A stretch of 18,233 nt of DNA, taken from contig JAKOSZ010000021.1 of assembly GCA_029776555.1 (NCBI GenBank), forward strand, positions 1-18,233, read 5' to 3'. Below are positions 1-6,623 of the stretch, one piece after another. Within the stretch, counting starts at the first letter, position 1. Each line of letters begins with the position of its first letter. Both the position numbers and the translations under genes were made by a program. The notes under the pieces were generated by a model. That model did no database searches and was not told where the DNA came from. It was given only the letters and a program-made list of their open reading frames with translations. This stretch comes from Bacillota bacterium. Its GTDB lineage: Bacteria > Bacillota > Clostridia > Acetivibrionales > JAKOSZ01.

Positions 1-732
1 AGAAGCGGAGAGCTGCGGGCTTACCTGGACATGAGGGATGGCAATGACGGGCTTGATCCTAACCCTTCCTACAACGGGCCCCTGGACAAGACCCCTAATT
101 TCCGCGGCATACCCTATTACCAGAGGAAGCTCAACGAGTTTGTGGTCACCTTTGCCCGCTGCTTCAATGAGGGGTATATTGACATCAACGGGCAGGACAT
201 ACCCGGTCATGCGGACGGGTACGGGATAGACACGGGAAGCGGCTCCCCTACGGGGATAAGGTTCTTTACAATTTTAGACGCCAGCGGCAACCCGGTGGAC
301 AGCGCCGCTTTCGCAGGGGACTACTCCCAGCTTAAGGCAAAGAATATTACCGTGAGCAAGGATATCATGGAAAACATATACAACATAGCCGCTTCCGACA
401 CGGACGGGCAGGAAGGCAACATAGAAAACCTGCGGGCCCTTCTGGGCATGAGGCATGACCCGCACATGTTTGCCGAGGGAGCACCCGAAGACTTCATGAA
501 GTCGCTTATAGCCACACTGGGAATTGACTCCCAGCAAGCTGCGCGGATTTCGGCTAACCAGGACAGCATCATAAAGCAGGTGGAAAACAGGCGCATGTCC
601 GTCTCCGGGGTCTCCATCGACGAGGAGATGGCCAACCTGGTAAAATATCAGCACGCTTACAACGCTTCCGCCATGGTAATAACCGCCATTTCCCAGATAT
701 ATGACACCTTAATAAACAGGCTGGGGATATAG
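1..732 (+). CDS. flgK: Flagellar hook-associated protein 1 (FlgK), C-terminal part
   Basis: FlgK is the first hook-filament junction protein; it assembles at the hook tip below FlgL and the filament. The frame is open from base 1 (R-S-G-E-L-R-A-Y-L...), so the gene starts upstream of the window and only the last 243 residues are seen. An ATG at 31 lies inside the gene and is not its start. The visible part holds the SGELRAYLDMRDG region, typical of FlgK just before its C-terminal D0/D1 helices, and ends in the diagnostic helix SIDEEMANLVKYQHAYNASA followed by MVITAISQIYDTLINRLGI. It is followed after 54 nt by flgL, as in the Bacillus and Clostridium flgM-flgN-flgK-flgL operons. Identity is secure. 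The missing N-terminal half cannot be judged. Confidence 0.96.
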   Translation, partial: RSGELRAYLDMRDGNDGLDPNPSYNGPLDKTPNFRGIPYYQRKLNEFVVTFARCFNEGYIDINGQDIPGHADGYGIDTGSGSPTGIRFFTILDASGNPVDSAAFAGDYSQLKAKNITVSKDIMENIYNIAASDTDGQEGNIENLRALLGMRHDPHMFAEGAPEDFMKSLIATLGIDSQQAARISANQDSIIKQVENRRMSVSGVSIDEEMANLVKYQHAYNASAMVITAISQIYDTLINRLGI

Positions 733-786
733 GTCAACGGGCTCGCCGGCGTTTAGGATGCTCATGGCGATAAGGGGGATAGAGCT

Positions 787-1710
787 ATGCGGATAACCAA
801 CAACATGCTCATAAGCAATATGGTCCGGTATATCGGCAACAACCTGTTCAGGATGGAAAAATACCAGAGGCAGCTGGCCACGGGGAAAAAGATTCAGTAT
901 CCCTCCGACGACCCCATAGTGGCTTCAAGGGCATTGAAGCTCAGGACGGATGTGTCGGAGATTGAGCAGTTTCAGAGAAACGTGGAAGATGCCATGTCCT
1001 GGATGGAATACACGGAAAAAGCCCTGGAAAGCATCGGCGATGTGCTCCAGCGCGCCAGGGAGCTGGCGGTCCAGGGGGCTAACGGGACTTACTCGGCGGA
1101 AGAAACGCAGAAAATCATGGACGAGATTGAGCAGCTTAAGAACCACATCATCCACACTGCCAACGCCGCTTATGCAGGCAGGTACATTTTTTCGGGTTTC
1201 CAGACCGATAAGCGTCTGATGAATGACGATGGGACCTTTGCCATAGAGGTAAGCAACAGTGAAGAAATAAAATTCGAAGTGGGCATAGGCGACTCAATAA
1301 ATGTAAACGTGCTGGGAGGAGACCTGTTTAACTCCGGGGCGGACGTCGGCGCCGGGGAGGTAGGGACTGCTCCCCCGGGCAGCATGATTGATGTTTTTAA
1401 CAGGCTGATAGCCGGCCTCCAGTCAGGGGACAACACTGCCGTAGGCGATCTTCTGAATGAAATCGACGAGCAGTTCAATAACGTAATGAGGGTGCGGGCC
1501 GATGTAGGCGCCAGGTTGAACAGGCTTGAGCTCACCAGCAACAGGCTGGAAAACGACTACCTGAACTTCAGCAAACTCATGAGCAAGAACGAGGATGCGG
1601 ACCTGGCGGAGACAATAATCAACTTAAAGAATGAGGAAAACGTCTACAGGGCTTCCCTGGCGGGAGGAGCAAGGATTATACAGCCTACGCTGATAGATTT
1701 CCTGAGATAA
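787..1710 (+). CDS. flgL: Flagellar hook-associated protein 3 (FlgL)
   Basis: FlgL is the second hook-filament junction protein and links FlgK to the flagellin filament. The 307-aa product has the flagellin-like N-terminus MRITNNMLISNMVRYI, a conserved block near residues 33-50 (GKKIQYPSDDPIVASRA), a D1 helix region to about residue 135, and a C-terminal D0 helix (AETIINLKNEENVYRASLAG, then GARIIQPTLIDFL). The YxxSLxxxxRIxxxxLxDFL pattern separates FlgL from flagellin. The length is usual for the family (about 300). The ATG at 787 follows a G-rich Shine-Dalgarno site (GGGGGA, near 774-779). It is co-directional with flgK and probably co-transcribed. Very secure. Confidence 0.96.
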   Translation: MRITNNMLISNMVRYIGNNLFRMEKYQRQLATGKKIQYPSDDPIVASRALKLRTDVSEIEQFQRNVEDAMSWMEYTEKALESIGDVLQRARELAVQGANGTYSAEETQKIMDEIEQLKNHIIHTANAAYAGRYIFSGFQTDKRLMNDDGTFAIEVSNSEEIKFEVGIGDSINVNVLGGDLFNSGADVGAGEVGTAPPGSMIDVFNRLIAGLQSGDNTAVGDLLNEIDEQFNNVMRVRADVGARLNRLELTSNRLENDYLNFSKLMSKNEDADLAETIINLKNEENVYRASLAGGARIIQPTLIDFLR

Positions 1711-1755
1711 CCTTAATGCCGCCAACAGCGGCTTTTCGGGTGTGGAGACGTGGAT

Positions 1756-2325
1756 ATGAGAATAAGCCAGACATTCGGCAGGATAGGTATGTACAGGACG
1801 CCGGCCAGGCTTCAAATGGAATCGGGTAAAGCCCGGCTTGAACTGAAGCGGCACAACATAGAGATTGAAATACACAGGGAGCTTCCCAGGGTGGAGATAG
1901 ACCAGCGCGAGGCTTTTGCCGGCATAGGGTTAAAGAGCATACTGGACCTTTCCAGGGAGGCCTGGGAAACAGCTTACCGCCGGGTAATGGAGTACATTGC
2001 CAAAGTCTCCCGGGAGGGAGACAGGCTTGCCGCTATTGAAGGGGCGGGCAACACCATTGCCGAAATAGCCGAAGAGAACGCATATCCGCAGGATGAAGGC
2101 GGTGAAAGCTTCACGCCTTATGTCCGGCCAAGGGTCAGCGTGAGCGGCGGAGTGACAATCAATGTGAAAAGGGGCCGGGGTGAGCTTAATAAGGGTGTTG
2201 AGACAGTGTATCACCCGGGTTACCTAAAGATAAGCTATACCCCTTCAAAACTCAGGGTATTCATGCTGAGCTACCCGGCCATAAAGATAAGCCATGAAAA
2301 TCCCAGGATAGACGCGTACGTATAG
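1756..2325 (+). CDS. YviE-like flagellar-cluster protein (DUF6470 type)
   Basis: This 189-aa protein is of the type found between flgL and fliW in Bacillus and many Clostridia (YviE in B. subtilis; DUF6470). Its biochemical role is not established. It starts with a short pattern typical of the group: residues 1-50 alternate hydrophobic and charged residues (MRISQTFGRIGMYRTPARLQ), followed by short beta-type repeats such as ARLELKRHNIEIEIHRELP and RVEIDQREAF. A helical middle follows (about 55-105), then a beta-rich C-terminal part (VRPRVSVSGGVTINVKRGRG). I chose the ATG at 1756 because GGAG at 1744-1747 is well spaced from it (8 nt); an in-frame GTG at 1750 would be only 2 nt from that site. 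No signal peptide or membrane helix is visible. The family call rests on composition and on its exact position in the operon. Confidence 0.78.
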   Translation: MRISQTFGRIGMYRTPARLQMESGKARLELKRHNIEIEIHRELPRVEIDQREAFAGIGLKSILDLSREAWETAYRRVMEYIAKVSREGDRLAAIEGAGNTIAEIAEENAYPQDEGGESFTPYVRPRVSVSGGVTINVKRGRGELNKGVETVYHPGYLKISYTPSKLRVFMLSYPAIKISHENPRIDAYV

Positions 2326-2356
2326 CGGCAGACGCAAGGAGACTGCCGGGTTTTTT
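2326..2356 (+). terminator. Intrinsic terminator after yviE
   Basis: CGGCAG (2326-2331) pairs with CTGCCG (2343-2348) across an 11-nt loop. Two G follow, then six T (2351-2356). It begins directly after the yviE stop codon and would end the flgK-flgL-yviE transcript, so fliW-csrA needs its own promoter or read-through. Confidence 0.8.
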
Positions 2357-2414
2357 ATCGCTTCGTTAAACTGCCCTTTTCCGGCAATATCAATAGATAA
2401 TACTTGCGGTTGGG

Positions 2415-2456
2415 GCAAAAATTTTGCAAACCTTTGAATACAAGAAGTATTCAAAG
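2415..2456. repeat. Two adjacent inverted repeats in the fliW leader
   Basis: GCAAAA-A-TTTTGC spans 2415-2427. A perfect 10-bp inverted repeat follows, CTTTGAATAC (2432-2441) and GTATTCAAAG (2447-2456), separated by AAGAA. Neither is followed by a T tract, so neither looks like a terminator. They could be a repressor or activator operator, or a 5'-leader hairpin, for the fliW-csrA unit. The region 2357-2492 otherwise holds no gene. A TATAAA at 2473-2478 lies 17 nt after TTCAAA, but a transcript starting from it would begin inside the fliW Shine-Dalgarno site, so I do not call it a promoter. Confidence 0.6.
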
Positions 2457-2492
2457 AGTCTTACATGCATGATATAAACAGGGGGAAGTGAC

Positions 2493-2990
2493 ATGCGACT
2501 GGAAACCAGAAATTTTGGCTCTATTGAGGTTGATGAGAGAGAAGTGCTGGAATTTGAGGAAGGTGTACCAGGGTTTGAGGAAACGCGGAAGTATGTGCTT
2601 ATAGGCACAGAGGATGAAAATTCACCGTTTAGATGGCTTCAGTGCCTCGACAACCCCGGGCTGGCTTTTGCGCTGATAGATCCCTTTTACGTCGTGAATG
2701 ACTATGAAGTGGAAATAACCGATGAGGTTAAGGAGATGCTGCAGATAGAAGACGAAAAGGATGTCCTGGTGTACTCAATTGTCACGATACCGGAGGACAT
2801 TTCGAAGATGAGCATGAACTTAAGGGCTCCTGTGGTCCTGAACATAAACAGGAAAAGAGGCGCCCAGGTTATCCTTGACACGGATAAATACGGTGTGAGA
2901 CACTATATTCTAGAAGAATTGAAAAAGCAGAGGGTTTCGGAAAATGCTAGTTCTTACCAGGAAGAAGGACCAGTCCATTGTAATAAATGA
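2493..2990 (+). CDS. fliW: Flagellar assembly factor FliW (CsrA antagonist)
   Basis: FliW binds either flagellin or CsrA in the cytoplasm. When flagellin is exported, free FliW sequesters CsrA and flagellin translation resumes (mechanism known from B. subtilis). The 165-aa product has the family hallmarks: MRLETRNFGSIEVDEREVLE, the EGVPGFEETRKYVLI block (about 24-38), FRWLQCLDNPGLAFALIDPF (about 47-66), and the NLRAPVVLNINRKRGAQVIL block (about 110-129). The ATG at 2493 follows GGGGGAAG with good spacing. The last 15 codons overlap csrA by 47 nt in another frame. The resulting tail (about SENASSYQEEGPVHCNK) looks imposed by the overlap and is not family-like. Length is slightly above the usual 140-155. 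Secure. Confidence 0.95.
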   Translation: MRLETRNFGSIEVDEREVLEFEEGVPGFEETRKYVLIGTEDENSPFRWLQCLDNPGLAFALIDPFYVVNDYEVEITDEVKEMLQIEDEKDVLVYSIVTIPEDISKMSMNLRAPVVLNINRKRGAQVILDTDKYGVRHYILEELKKQRVSENASSYQEEGPVHCNK

Positions 2991-3168
2991 CAATATTGAG
3001 ATCACGATCCTGGATATCCAGGGCGACCAGGTTCGTGTTGGCATCAGTGCGCCCAGGAGCATTTCAATCCACAGGAAAGAGGTATACCTGGAAATACAGG
3101 AAGAGAACAGGAAAGCGGCCGAAGCTAGAAAAATATCCCTGGAGGATATTTTAAAAAAAGTTGACTAA
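2944..3168 (+). CDS. csrA: Translational regulator CsrA
   Basis: CsrA is a homodimeric RNA-binding protein that binds GGA motifs in hairpin loops and blocks ribosome access. The 74-aa product is full length for a Gram-positive CsrA. It contains the N-terminal beta strand MLVLTRKKDQSIVI with L4/R6 of the RNA-binding surface, the core EITILDIQGDQVRVGISAP, and the second RNA-binding segment around SIHRKEVYLEI with R44. A helical C-terminal extension follows (EENRKAAEARKISLEDILKK). The gene starts 47 nt inside fliW, so the two are translationally linked. Its likely target is the flagellin leader that begins right after its stop codon. Secure. Confidence 0.96.
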   Translation: MLVLTRKKDQSIVINDNIEITILDIQGDQVRVGISAPRSISIHRKEVYLEIQEENRKAAEARKISLEDILKKVD

Positions 3169-3175
3169 AAACCTG

Positions 3176-3202
3176 TAAAGTATTGTCCGAAACTGTCGAT
3201 AT
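3176..3202 (+). promoter_or_regulatory. SigD (sigma-28) promoter of flagellin
   Basis: TAAA (3176-3179) is followed after 15 nt by GTCGATAT (3195-3202). The B. subtilis SigD consensus is TAAA-N15-GCCGATAT, so 11 of 12 bases match at the exact spacing. It lies just after the csrA stop codon (3166-3168). Predicted transcription starts near 3209, giving a flagellin leader of about 110 nt. Confidence 0.85.
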
Positions 3203-3277
3203 TGATATTGACGGAGCAGTTATAAGTGTTTTCCACAGGCCGGCCTTGAAGGAAAAACCTTGTAATGCTTCGCTTAA

Positions 3278-3291
3278 GGGCAGGGAAGCCC
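3278..3291 (+). promoter_or_regulatory. Upstream candidate CsrA-binding hairpin in flagellin leader
   Basis: GGGC (3278-3281) pairs with GCCC (3288-3291) and presents the loop AGGGAA, with GGA at 3284-3286. A GGA in a hairpin loop is the CsrA recognition signature. The site lies 21 nt (GGA to GGA) upstream of the one at the ribosome binding site, a distance that one CsrA dimer could bridge. Binding is inferred. Confidence 0.6.
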
Positions 3292-3297
3292 AACACA

Positions 3298-3317
3298 TAA
3301 ACAAGGAGGTATGTTTA
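3298..3317 (+). promoter_or_regulatory. CsrA-type hairpin covering the flagellin ribosome binding site
   Basis: TAAACA (3298-3303) pairs perfectly with TGTTTA (3312-3317) around the 8-nt loop AGGAGGTA. The loop contains the Shine-Dalgarno sequence, and the hairpin ends at the base before the flagellin ATG (3318). Bases 3299-3310 match the CsrA consensus RUACARGGAUGU at 10 of 12 positions. CsrA bound here would block initiation, matching the known control of B. subtilis hag. Confidence 0.78.
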
Positions 3318-4157
3318 ATGCGTATCAACAACAACCTGATGGCACTCAATGCTCACAGACAGCTGAAAGTCAACACCTTTGGCCAGGAGAAGTCCCTGGA
3401 GAAGCTTGCTTCGGGCTACAGGATCAACAGGGCGGGCGACGACGCGGCAGGGCTTGCTATCTCTGAAAAGATGAGGGCTCAGATAAGGGGCCTTAACATG
3501 GCTTCCAGGAACTCCCAGGACGGTATCTCCTTAATCCAGACTGCTGAAGGCGCCCTGAACGAAACCCATGCCATACTGCAGAGGATGAGGGAGCTTGTGG
3601 TCCAGGCTGCCAACGACACCAACACCCAGGAAGACAGGAGCCAGATCCAGAAAGAGATAAACGAACTCATTAAAGAAATCAACAGGATCGCCAGTACTAC
3701 CGAGTTCAACACGAAAAAGCTGCTGGACGGCACTGCTTCTGGTCTGGTATTCCAGGTAGGAGCCAATCAAAATCAGACCATAACATTGGTAATTGCAGAC
3801 ATGACCGCATCGGCTCTTCTTTCGGGAGTCAATAGTATTAATGTCTCCGGAACAGGTTCAACTCCTGCTACTACTTCCTCCATATCAGCGTTTATAGGCA
3901 CTATTACCAACGCAATTAACACGGTTTCAAGCGAAAGGGCCAAGCTGGGAGCTTATCAGAACAGGCTGGAGCACACAATAAAGAACCTGGATACGGCAGC
4001 GGAAAACCTGCAGGCCTCCGAGTCCAGAATAAGGGACGTAGACATGGCGAAGGAAATGATGGAATTCACAAAGCAGACCATACTGAACCAGGCAGCCACC
4101 GCCATGTTGGCCCAGGCGAACCAGGCTCCCCAGGGAGTACTGCAATTGTTAAGGTAA
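3318..4157 (+). CDS. hag: Flagellin (major filament protein)
   Basis: Flagellin is the secreted subunit of the filament. The 279-aa product starts at ATG 3318 (MRINNNLMALNAHRQLKVNT), just after AGGAGG; the frame stays open further upstream, but that part covers the promoter and leader. Residues 1-139 are a typical N-terminal D0/D1 region (LASGYRINRAGDDAAGLAIS at 30-49; SQDGISLIQTAEGALNE at 66-82). Residues about 205-279 are the C-terminal D1/D0 region ending in TILNQAATAMLAQANQAPQG and VLQLLR. The central part is very short, so outer D2/D3 domains are absent. It includes a Ser/Thr-rich stretch at about 173-194 (NVSGTGSTPATTSSI), a plausible O-glycosylation site for the sugar made by the downstream genes. 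Regulation: SigD promoter, CsrA hairpins, and a strong terminator after the stop. There is one copy in the window. Confidence 0.96.
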   Translation: MRINNNLMALNAHRQLKVNTFGQEKSLEKLASGYRINRAGDDAAGLAISEKMRAQIRGLNMASRNSQDGISLIQTAEGALNETHAILQRMRELVVQAANDTNTQEDRSQIQKEINELIKEINRIASTTEFNTKKLLDGTASGLVFQVGANQNQTITLVIADMTASALLSGVNSINVSGTGSTPATTSSISAFIGTITNAINTVSSERAKLGAYQNRLEHTIKNLDTAAENLQASESRIRDVDMAKEMMEFTKQTILNQAATAMLAQANQAPQGVLQLLR

Positions 4158-4168
4158 CGGCTGGTTTA

Positions 4169-4211
4169 TTAAACAAGGCTGACCGTCCTTCAGGCGGTCA
4201 GCCTTGTTTAA
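4169..4211 (+). terminator. Strong intrinsic terminator after flagellin
   Basis: A perfect 17-bp inverted repeat: bases 4169-4185 (ending AAGGCTGACCG) pair with 4195-4211 (starting CGGTCAGCCTT) across a 9-nt loop. The 3' arm ends in TTGTTTAA, which serves as the short U tract. The A-tract/T-tract symmetry may let it act on both strands. Confidence 0.9.
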
Positions 4212-4264
4212 GTTACAGGCATTTTGGATGAAAATGGACTAATAAGTATGGAAAAGGTGTACTG

Positions 4265-6124
4265 ATGAACTGCGAAATATTCACCAAAAACATTGAAATA
4301 TTGAAAAAGAAGCCCGGATATTTCTTAAACAGCATGTTAAACTCCTGCGGTGAAAGCGGGAAAGTTCCGGAAATAGCCGCCGCCAGGGACGGGAATTTGA
4401 CCATGAGCCTGCCGGGGGAAGGCGGCCGGGTCTATATACACAGCCGGTACAGACCCCTGGAGGACGCGGAAAAATGGGCCCAGGGCCTTGGTATTGGAGA
4501 AAAGTCGGTTATCCTGCTGTTCGGCTTCGGCTTAGGTTATCACATAAGGGCCCTTTTAAACCTGATGGCAGAAAATGACAAGCTTCTGGTGGTAGAGCCC
4601 GAAGCCTGTGTTTTCAAGAGGGTCCTGGAGTCGGCAGACTTAAGGGACATTATAGGCGACAGCCGGGTGTACATTCTCGTTAACCCTGATGAAGTAAAAT
4701 TAAAGAATATGCTACTGTCACTAATGAACTGGAGGAGTCTCGGAAAAATTTTCGCAGAGGGTTACAGGCCGTATAAAAACATATATCCTAAAGAATATAA
4801 GCTGTTCCTTAAGACGGTCAGGGATACATCGGTTGAAATGGCAGTTGATAAAAACACGGTTGTCGCTTTTTCCGAAAGCTGGCAGACCAATCTACTTAAA
4901 AACATTCCCTACTTTTTTGAAAGCGCGCTGGCAAAGGATCTCTTCGGTATTTTTAAGGGCAGGCCTGCCATAGTTGTTTCCGCAGGCCCTTCCCTCAATA
5001 AAAATGTCCACCTGCTCAAAAAGGCTAAAAACAGGGCCGTCATAATTTCGGTGGACACGGCGCTGAAAGTGCTGCTAAGGGAAGGCATAAAGCCGGACCT
5101 GGTCATATCCATTGACGGAAGCGAACTCAACTACGAGAAATACAGGGGAGTAAGTTACGATGACATACCCCTCTTGTATACCCCAAAAGTCTACCATAAG
5201 ATTTTATCCAACCATAAGGGGAAAAAAGTGCTTTTTTACTGCGGGGACTATTACGCGGCATACATTTTGAACAAGCTGGGCATTGACGCAGGGTGCCTTA
5301 ACTCCGCAGGGTCGGTTGCCAACAACGCCTTTGACCTGGCGGTAAAAATGGGAGCCAATCCCGTGGTGTTCGTGGGGCAGGACCTGGCATACACGGGTAA
5401 CAAAACCCATGCCGACGGCACCATGTATGACGGAAAGAACGAAGCGAAAAAAGAAGCCGATACCCTCCTGGTCGACGACATATACGGCAGCAAGGTGCCT
5501 ACAAGCATTACCTTTAACAAGTTCAGAGGCTGGTTTGAAAGGCAGATTGGAGATGACCAGACGGGCAGGGTGTACATAAACGCCACCGAAGGGGGCGCCA
5601 ATATAAAAGGCACGAAGGTCATGGCCCTTGCCCGGGTCATAGATAATTACTGTACGGAAAAGATAAATGTGGAGGAGAAAATAAGTTCCGTTATTGATAA
5701 AAAGGTGTTTAATGCAGGGCATGTCGGGGTTGTCTTAGATGAACTGAAAGAAGCGGAAAAGGAGCTGAACTATATTTTAAAGCTGTGCGGTGAAGGCTCT
5801 GAACTGAGCCGAAGACTGTCCGATGTGTTTAAGAGGGGGATAGGGAACAGGAGCGTAGTAAGGTCCTGCATAAAAAAACTGGAAGAAAAGGACGAGCTGA
5901 TAAAGGAGCGGAGGGAAAAGATTGCCCTTGCCAACTACATGCTGACCCCGCTGGTTTACACTGTTGAGACCCTGGTGGATTCCGGCGGCGAAAATGAAAC
6001 TGAAAACCAAAAGAGCCTGAGGATAGCCGAAACCAGCCGTCTTCTTTACGAAGGAATTACCAACGCCGTAGAAAAAGCCATGCCCCTTCTTTCGGAGTGC
6101 ATAAAGAGGCTTGAAGATATATAA
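4265..6124 (+). CDS. Motility-associated glycosyltransferase (Maf/DUF115 family), likely flagellin nonulosonic acid transferase
   Basis: Maf-type proteins transfer pseudaminic or legionaminic acid from the CMP-sugar to Ser/Thr of flagellin in the cytoplasm before export. This 619-aa protein has an N-terminal region with a Rossmann-like glycine motif (LLFGFGLGYHIRALL, about 83-97) and the central DUF115 domain. That domain includes VVSAGPSLNKNVHLLKKAKN (about 237-256), DTALKVLLREGIKPDLVISI (about 264-283), NSAGSVANNA (about 346-355) and FVGQDLAYTGNKTHADGT (about 369-386). The C-terminal third (about 490-619) is helical, a usual feature of the family. The ATG at 4265 follows an AAGGTG site. It sits between flagellin and the sugar-nucleotide operon, which supports flagellin as acceptor. 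No promoter is obvious in the 53 nt after the flagellin terminator. The exact sugar specificity is inferred. Confidence 0.88.
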   Translation: MNCEIFTKNIEILKKKPGYFLNSMLNSCGESGKVPEIAAARDGNLTMSLPGEGGRVYIHSRYRPLEDAEKWAQGLGIGEKSVILLFGFGLGYHIRALLNLMAENDKLLVVEPEACVFKRVLESADLRDIIGDSRVYILVNPDEVKLKNMLLSLMNWRSLGKIFAEGYRPYKNIYPKEYKLFLKTVRDTSVEMAVDKNTVVAFSESWQTNLLKNIPYFFESALAKDLFGIFKGRPAIVVSAGPSLNKNVHLLKKAKNRAVIISVDTALKVLLREGIKPDLVISIDGSELNYEKYRGVSYDDIPLLYTPKVYHKILSNHKGKKVLFYCGDYYAAYILNKLGIDAGCLNSAGSVANNAFDLAVKMGANPVVFVGQDLAYTGNKTHADGTMYDGKNEAKKEADTLLVDDIYGSKVPTSITFNKFRGWFERQIGDDQTGRVYINATEGGANIKGTKVMALARVIDNYCTEKINVEEKISSVIDKKVFNAGHVGVVLDELKEAEKELNYILKLCGEGSELSRRLSDVFKRGIGNRSVVRSCIKKLEEKDELIKERREKIALANYMLTPLVYTVETLVDSGGENETENQKSLRIAETSRLLYEGITNAVEKAMPLLSECIKRLEDI

Positions 6125-6154
6125 CTTAAAAAGATCGAAATAAATCCTGGATGT

Positions 6155-6181
6155 TAACCGGCCTGGCCGGCGCTCCGATAA
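6155..6181 (+). promoter_or_regulatory. SigD-like promoter of the legionaminic acid operon
   Basis: TAAC (6155-6158) is followed after 15 nt by TCCGATAA (6174-6181), against the SigD consensus TAAA-N15-GCCGATAA or -AT: 10 of 12 match at the right spacing. Predicted start near 6188, about 39 nt before the next ATG. A perfect palindrome, CCGGCC-T-GGCCGG (6158-6170), fills most of the spacer. This would tie sugar synthesis to the flagellin regulon. Confidence 0.65.
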
Positions 6182-6226
6182 ATAAATAAAGCAGCCTTTA
6201 AATTAGTACTGTCAGGAGAGATTCAC

Positions 6227-6577
6227 ATGTCCAAAGAGAAAATTGAGCTTTTAATGAGCGCGGATGAATACTGCGGCAGGCTTATTCCGGGAATATACAG
6301 GGCTGTTGAGCTGTTTAGGGGCGGCAGCGAGAAAGAGGCTTTCAAGTATATGACCAACATCGTCGACGGGCTTCAGTGGCTGATTGAAGCGCTGGCCGCT
6401 ACGGCTGATATGCTTCCGGAGGATATAGATGTCAGCGGTATAAATGAACACTTAAATGAAATGACCGGGGCCTTTGAAAACCAGGATTATATCCTGCTGT
6501 CCGACCTGCTGGAATACGAGATAGCTCCGGCTGTGGAAGAATGGCACGACATTATCAGGGATGCCCTGAGGGAGTAA
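6227..6577 (+). CDS. Small conserved-type helical protein of unknown function, first gene of the sugar operon
   Basis: I do not recognise a characterised function for this 116-aa acidic protein. It is probably all-helical: an N-terminal amphipathic helix with EYCGRLIPGIYRAVELFRGG (about 13-32), a middle segment YMTNIVDGLQWLIEALAATA (about 41-60), and a C-terminal helix pair with LLSDLLEYEIAPAVEEWHDI (about 89-108). The pattern resembles small uncharacterised proteins (DUF8042-like) seen near flagellar glycosylation genes in Clostridia; this resemblance is from memory. No membrane helix or signal peptide is visible. The ATG at 6227 has a good AGGAGAG site 6 nt upstream and a SigD-like promoter before it, so it is likely expressed with motility. 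Possible roles include a small chaperone or adaptor for the Maf protein or flagellin. That is speculation. Confidence 0.75.
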   Translation: MSKEKIELLMSADEYCGRLIPGIYRAVELFRGGSEKEAFKYMTNIVDGLQWLIEALAATADMLPEDIDVSGINEHLNEMTGAFENQDYILLSDLLEYEIAPAVEEWHDIIRDALRE

Positions 6578-6623
6578 AAATAAGTTTCCCGGGTTTGGCA
6601 GTTACAGGGAACAACAGCCAGGA

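Noticed and set aside
763..770. SigD-like GCGATAAG before flgL
   Set aside because: No TAAA-like element 14-16 nt upstream, and flgL is expected to be co-transcribed with flgK.
1718..1736. Hairpin GCCGC-CAACA-GCGGC followed by TTTT between flgL and yviE
   Set aside because: The stem is only 5 bp and the T run only four, and the next gene is closely spaced and belongs to the same operon. At most a weak attenuator.
3183..3317. In-frame N-terminal extension of flagellin
   Set aside because: Flagellin starts with MRINNN at 3318 behind a strong Shine-Dalgarno site; the extension covers the SigD promoter and leader hairpins.
5204..5722. Long minus-strand open frames opposite maf, and similar ones opposite the sugar genes
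   Set aside because: These are antisense shadows of well-identified plus-strand genes, with no ribosome binding sites or recognisable motifs.
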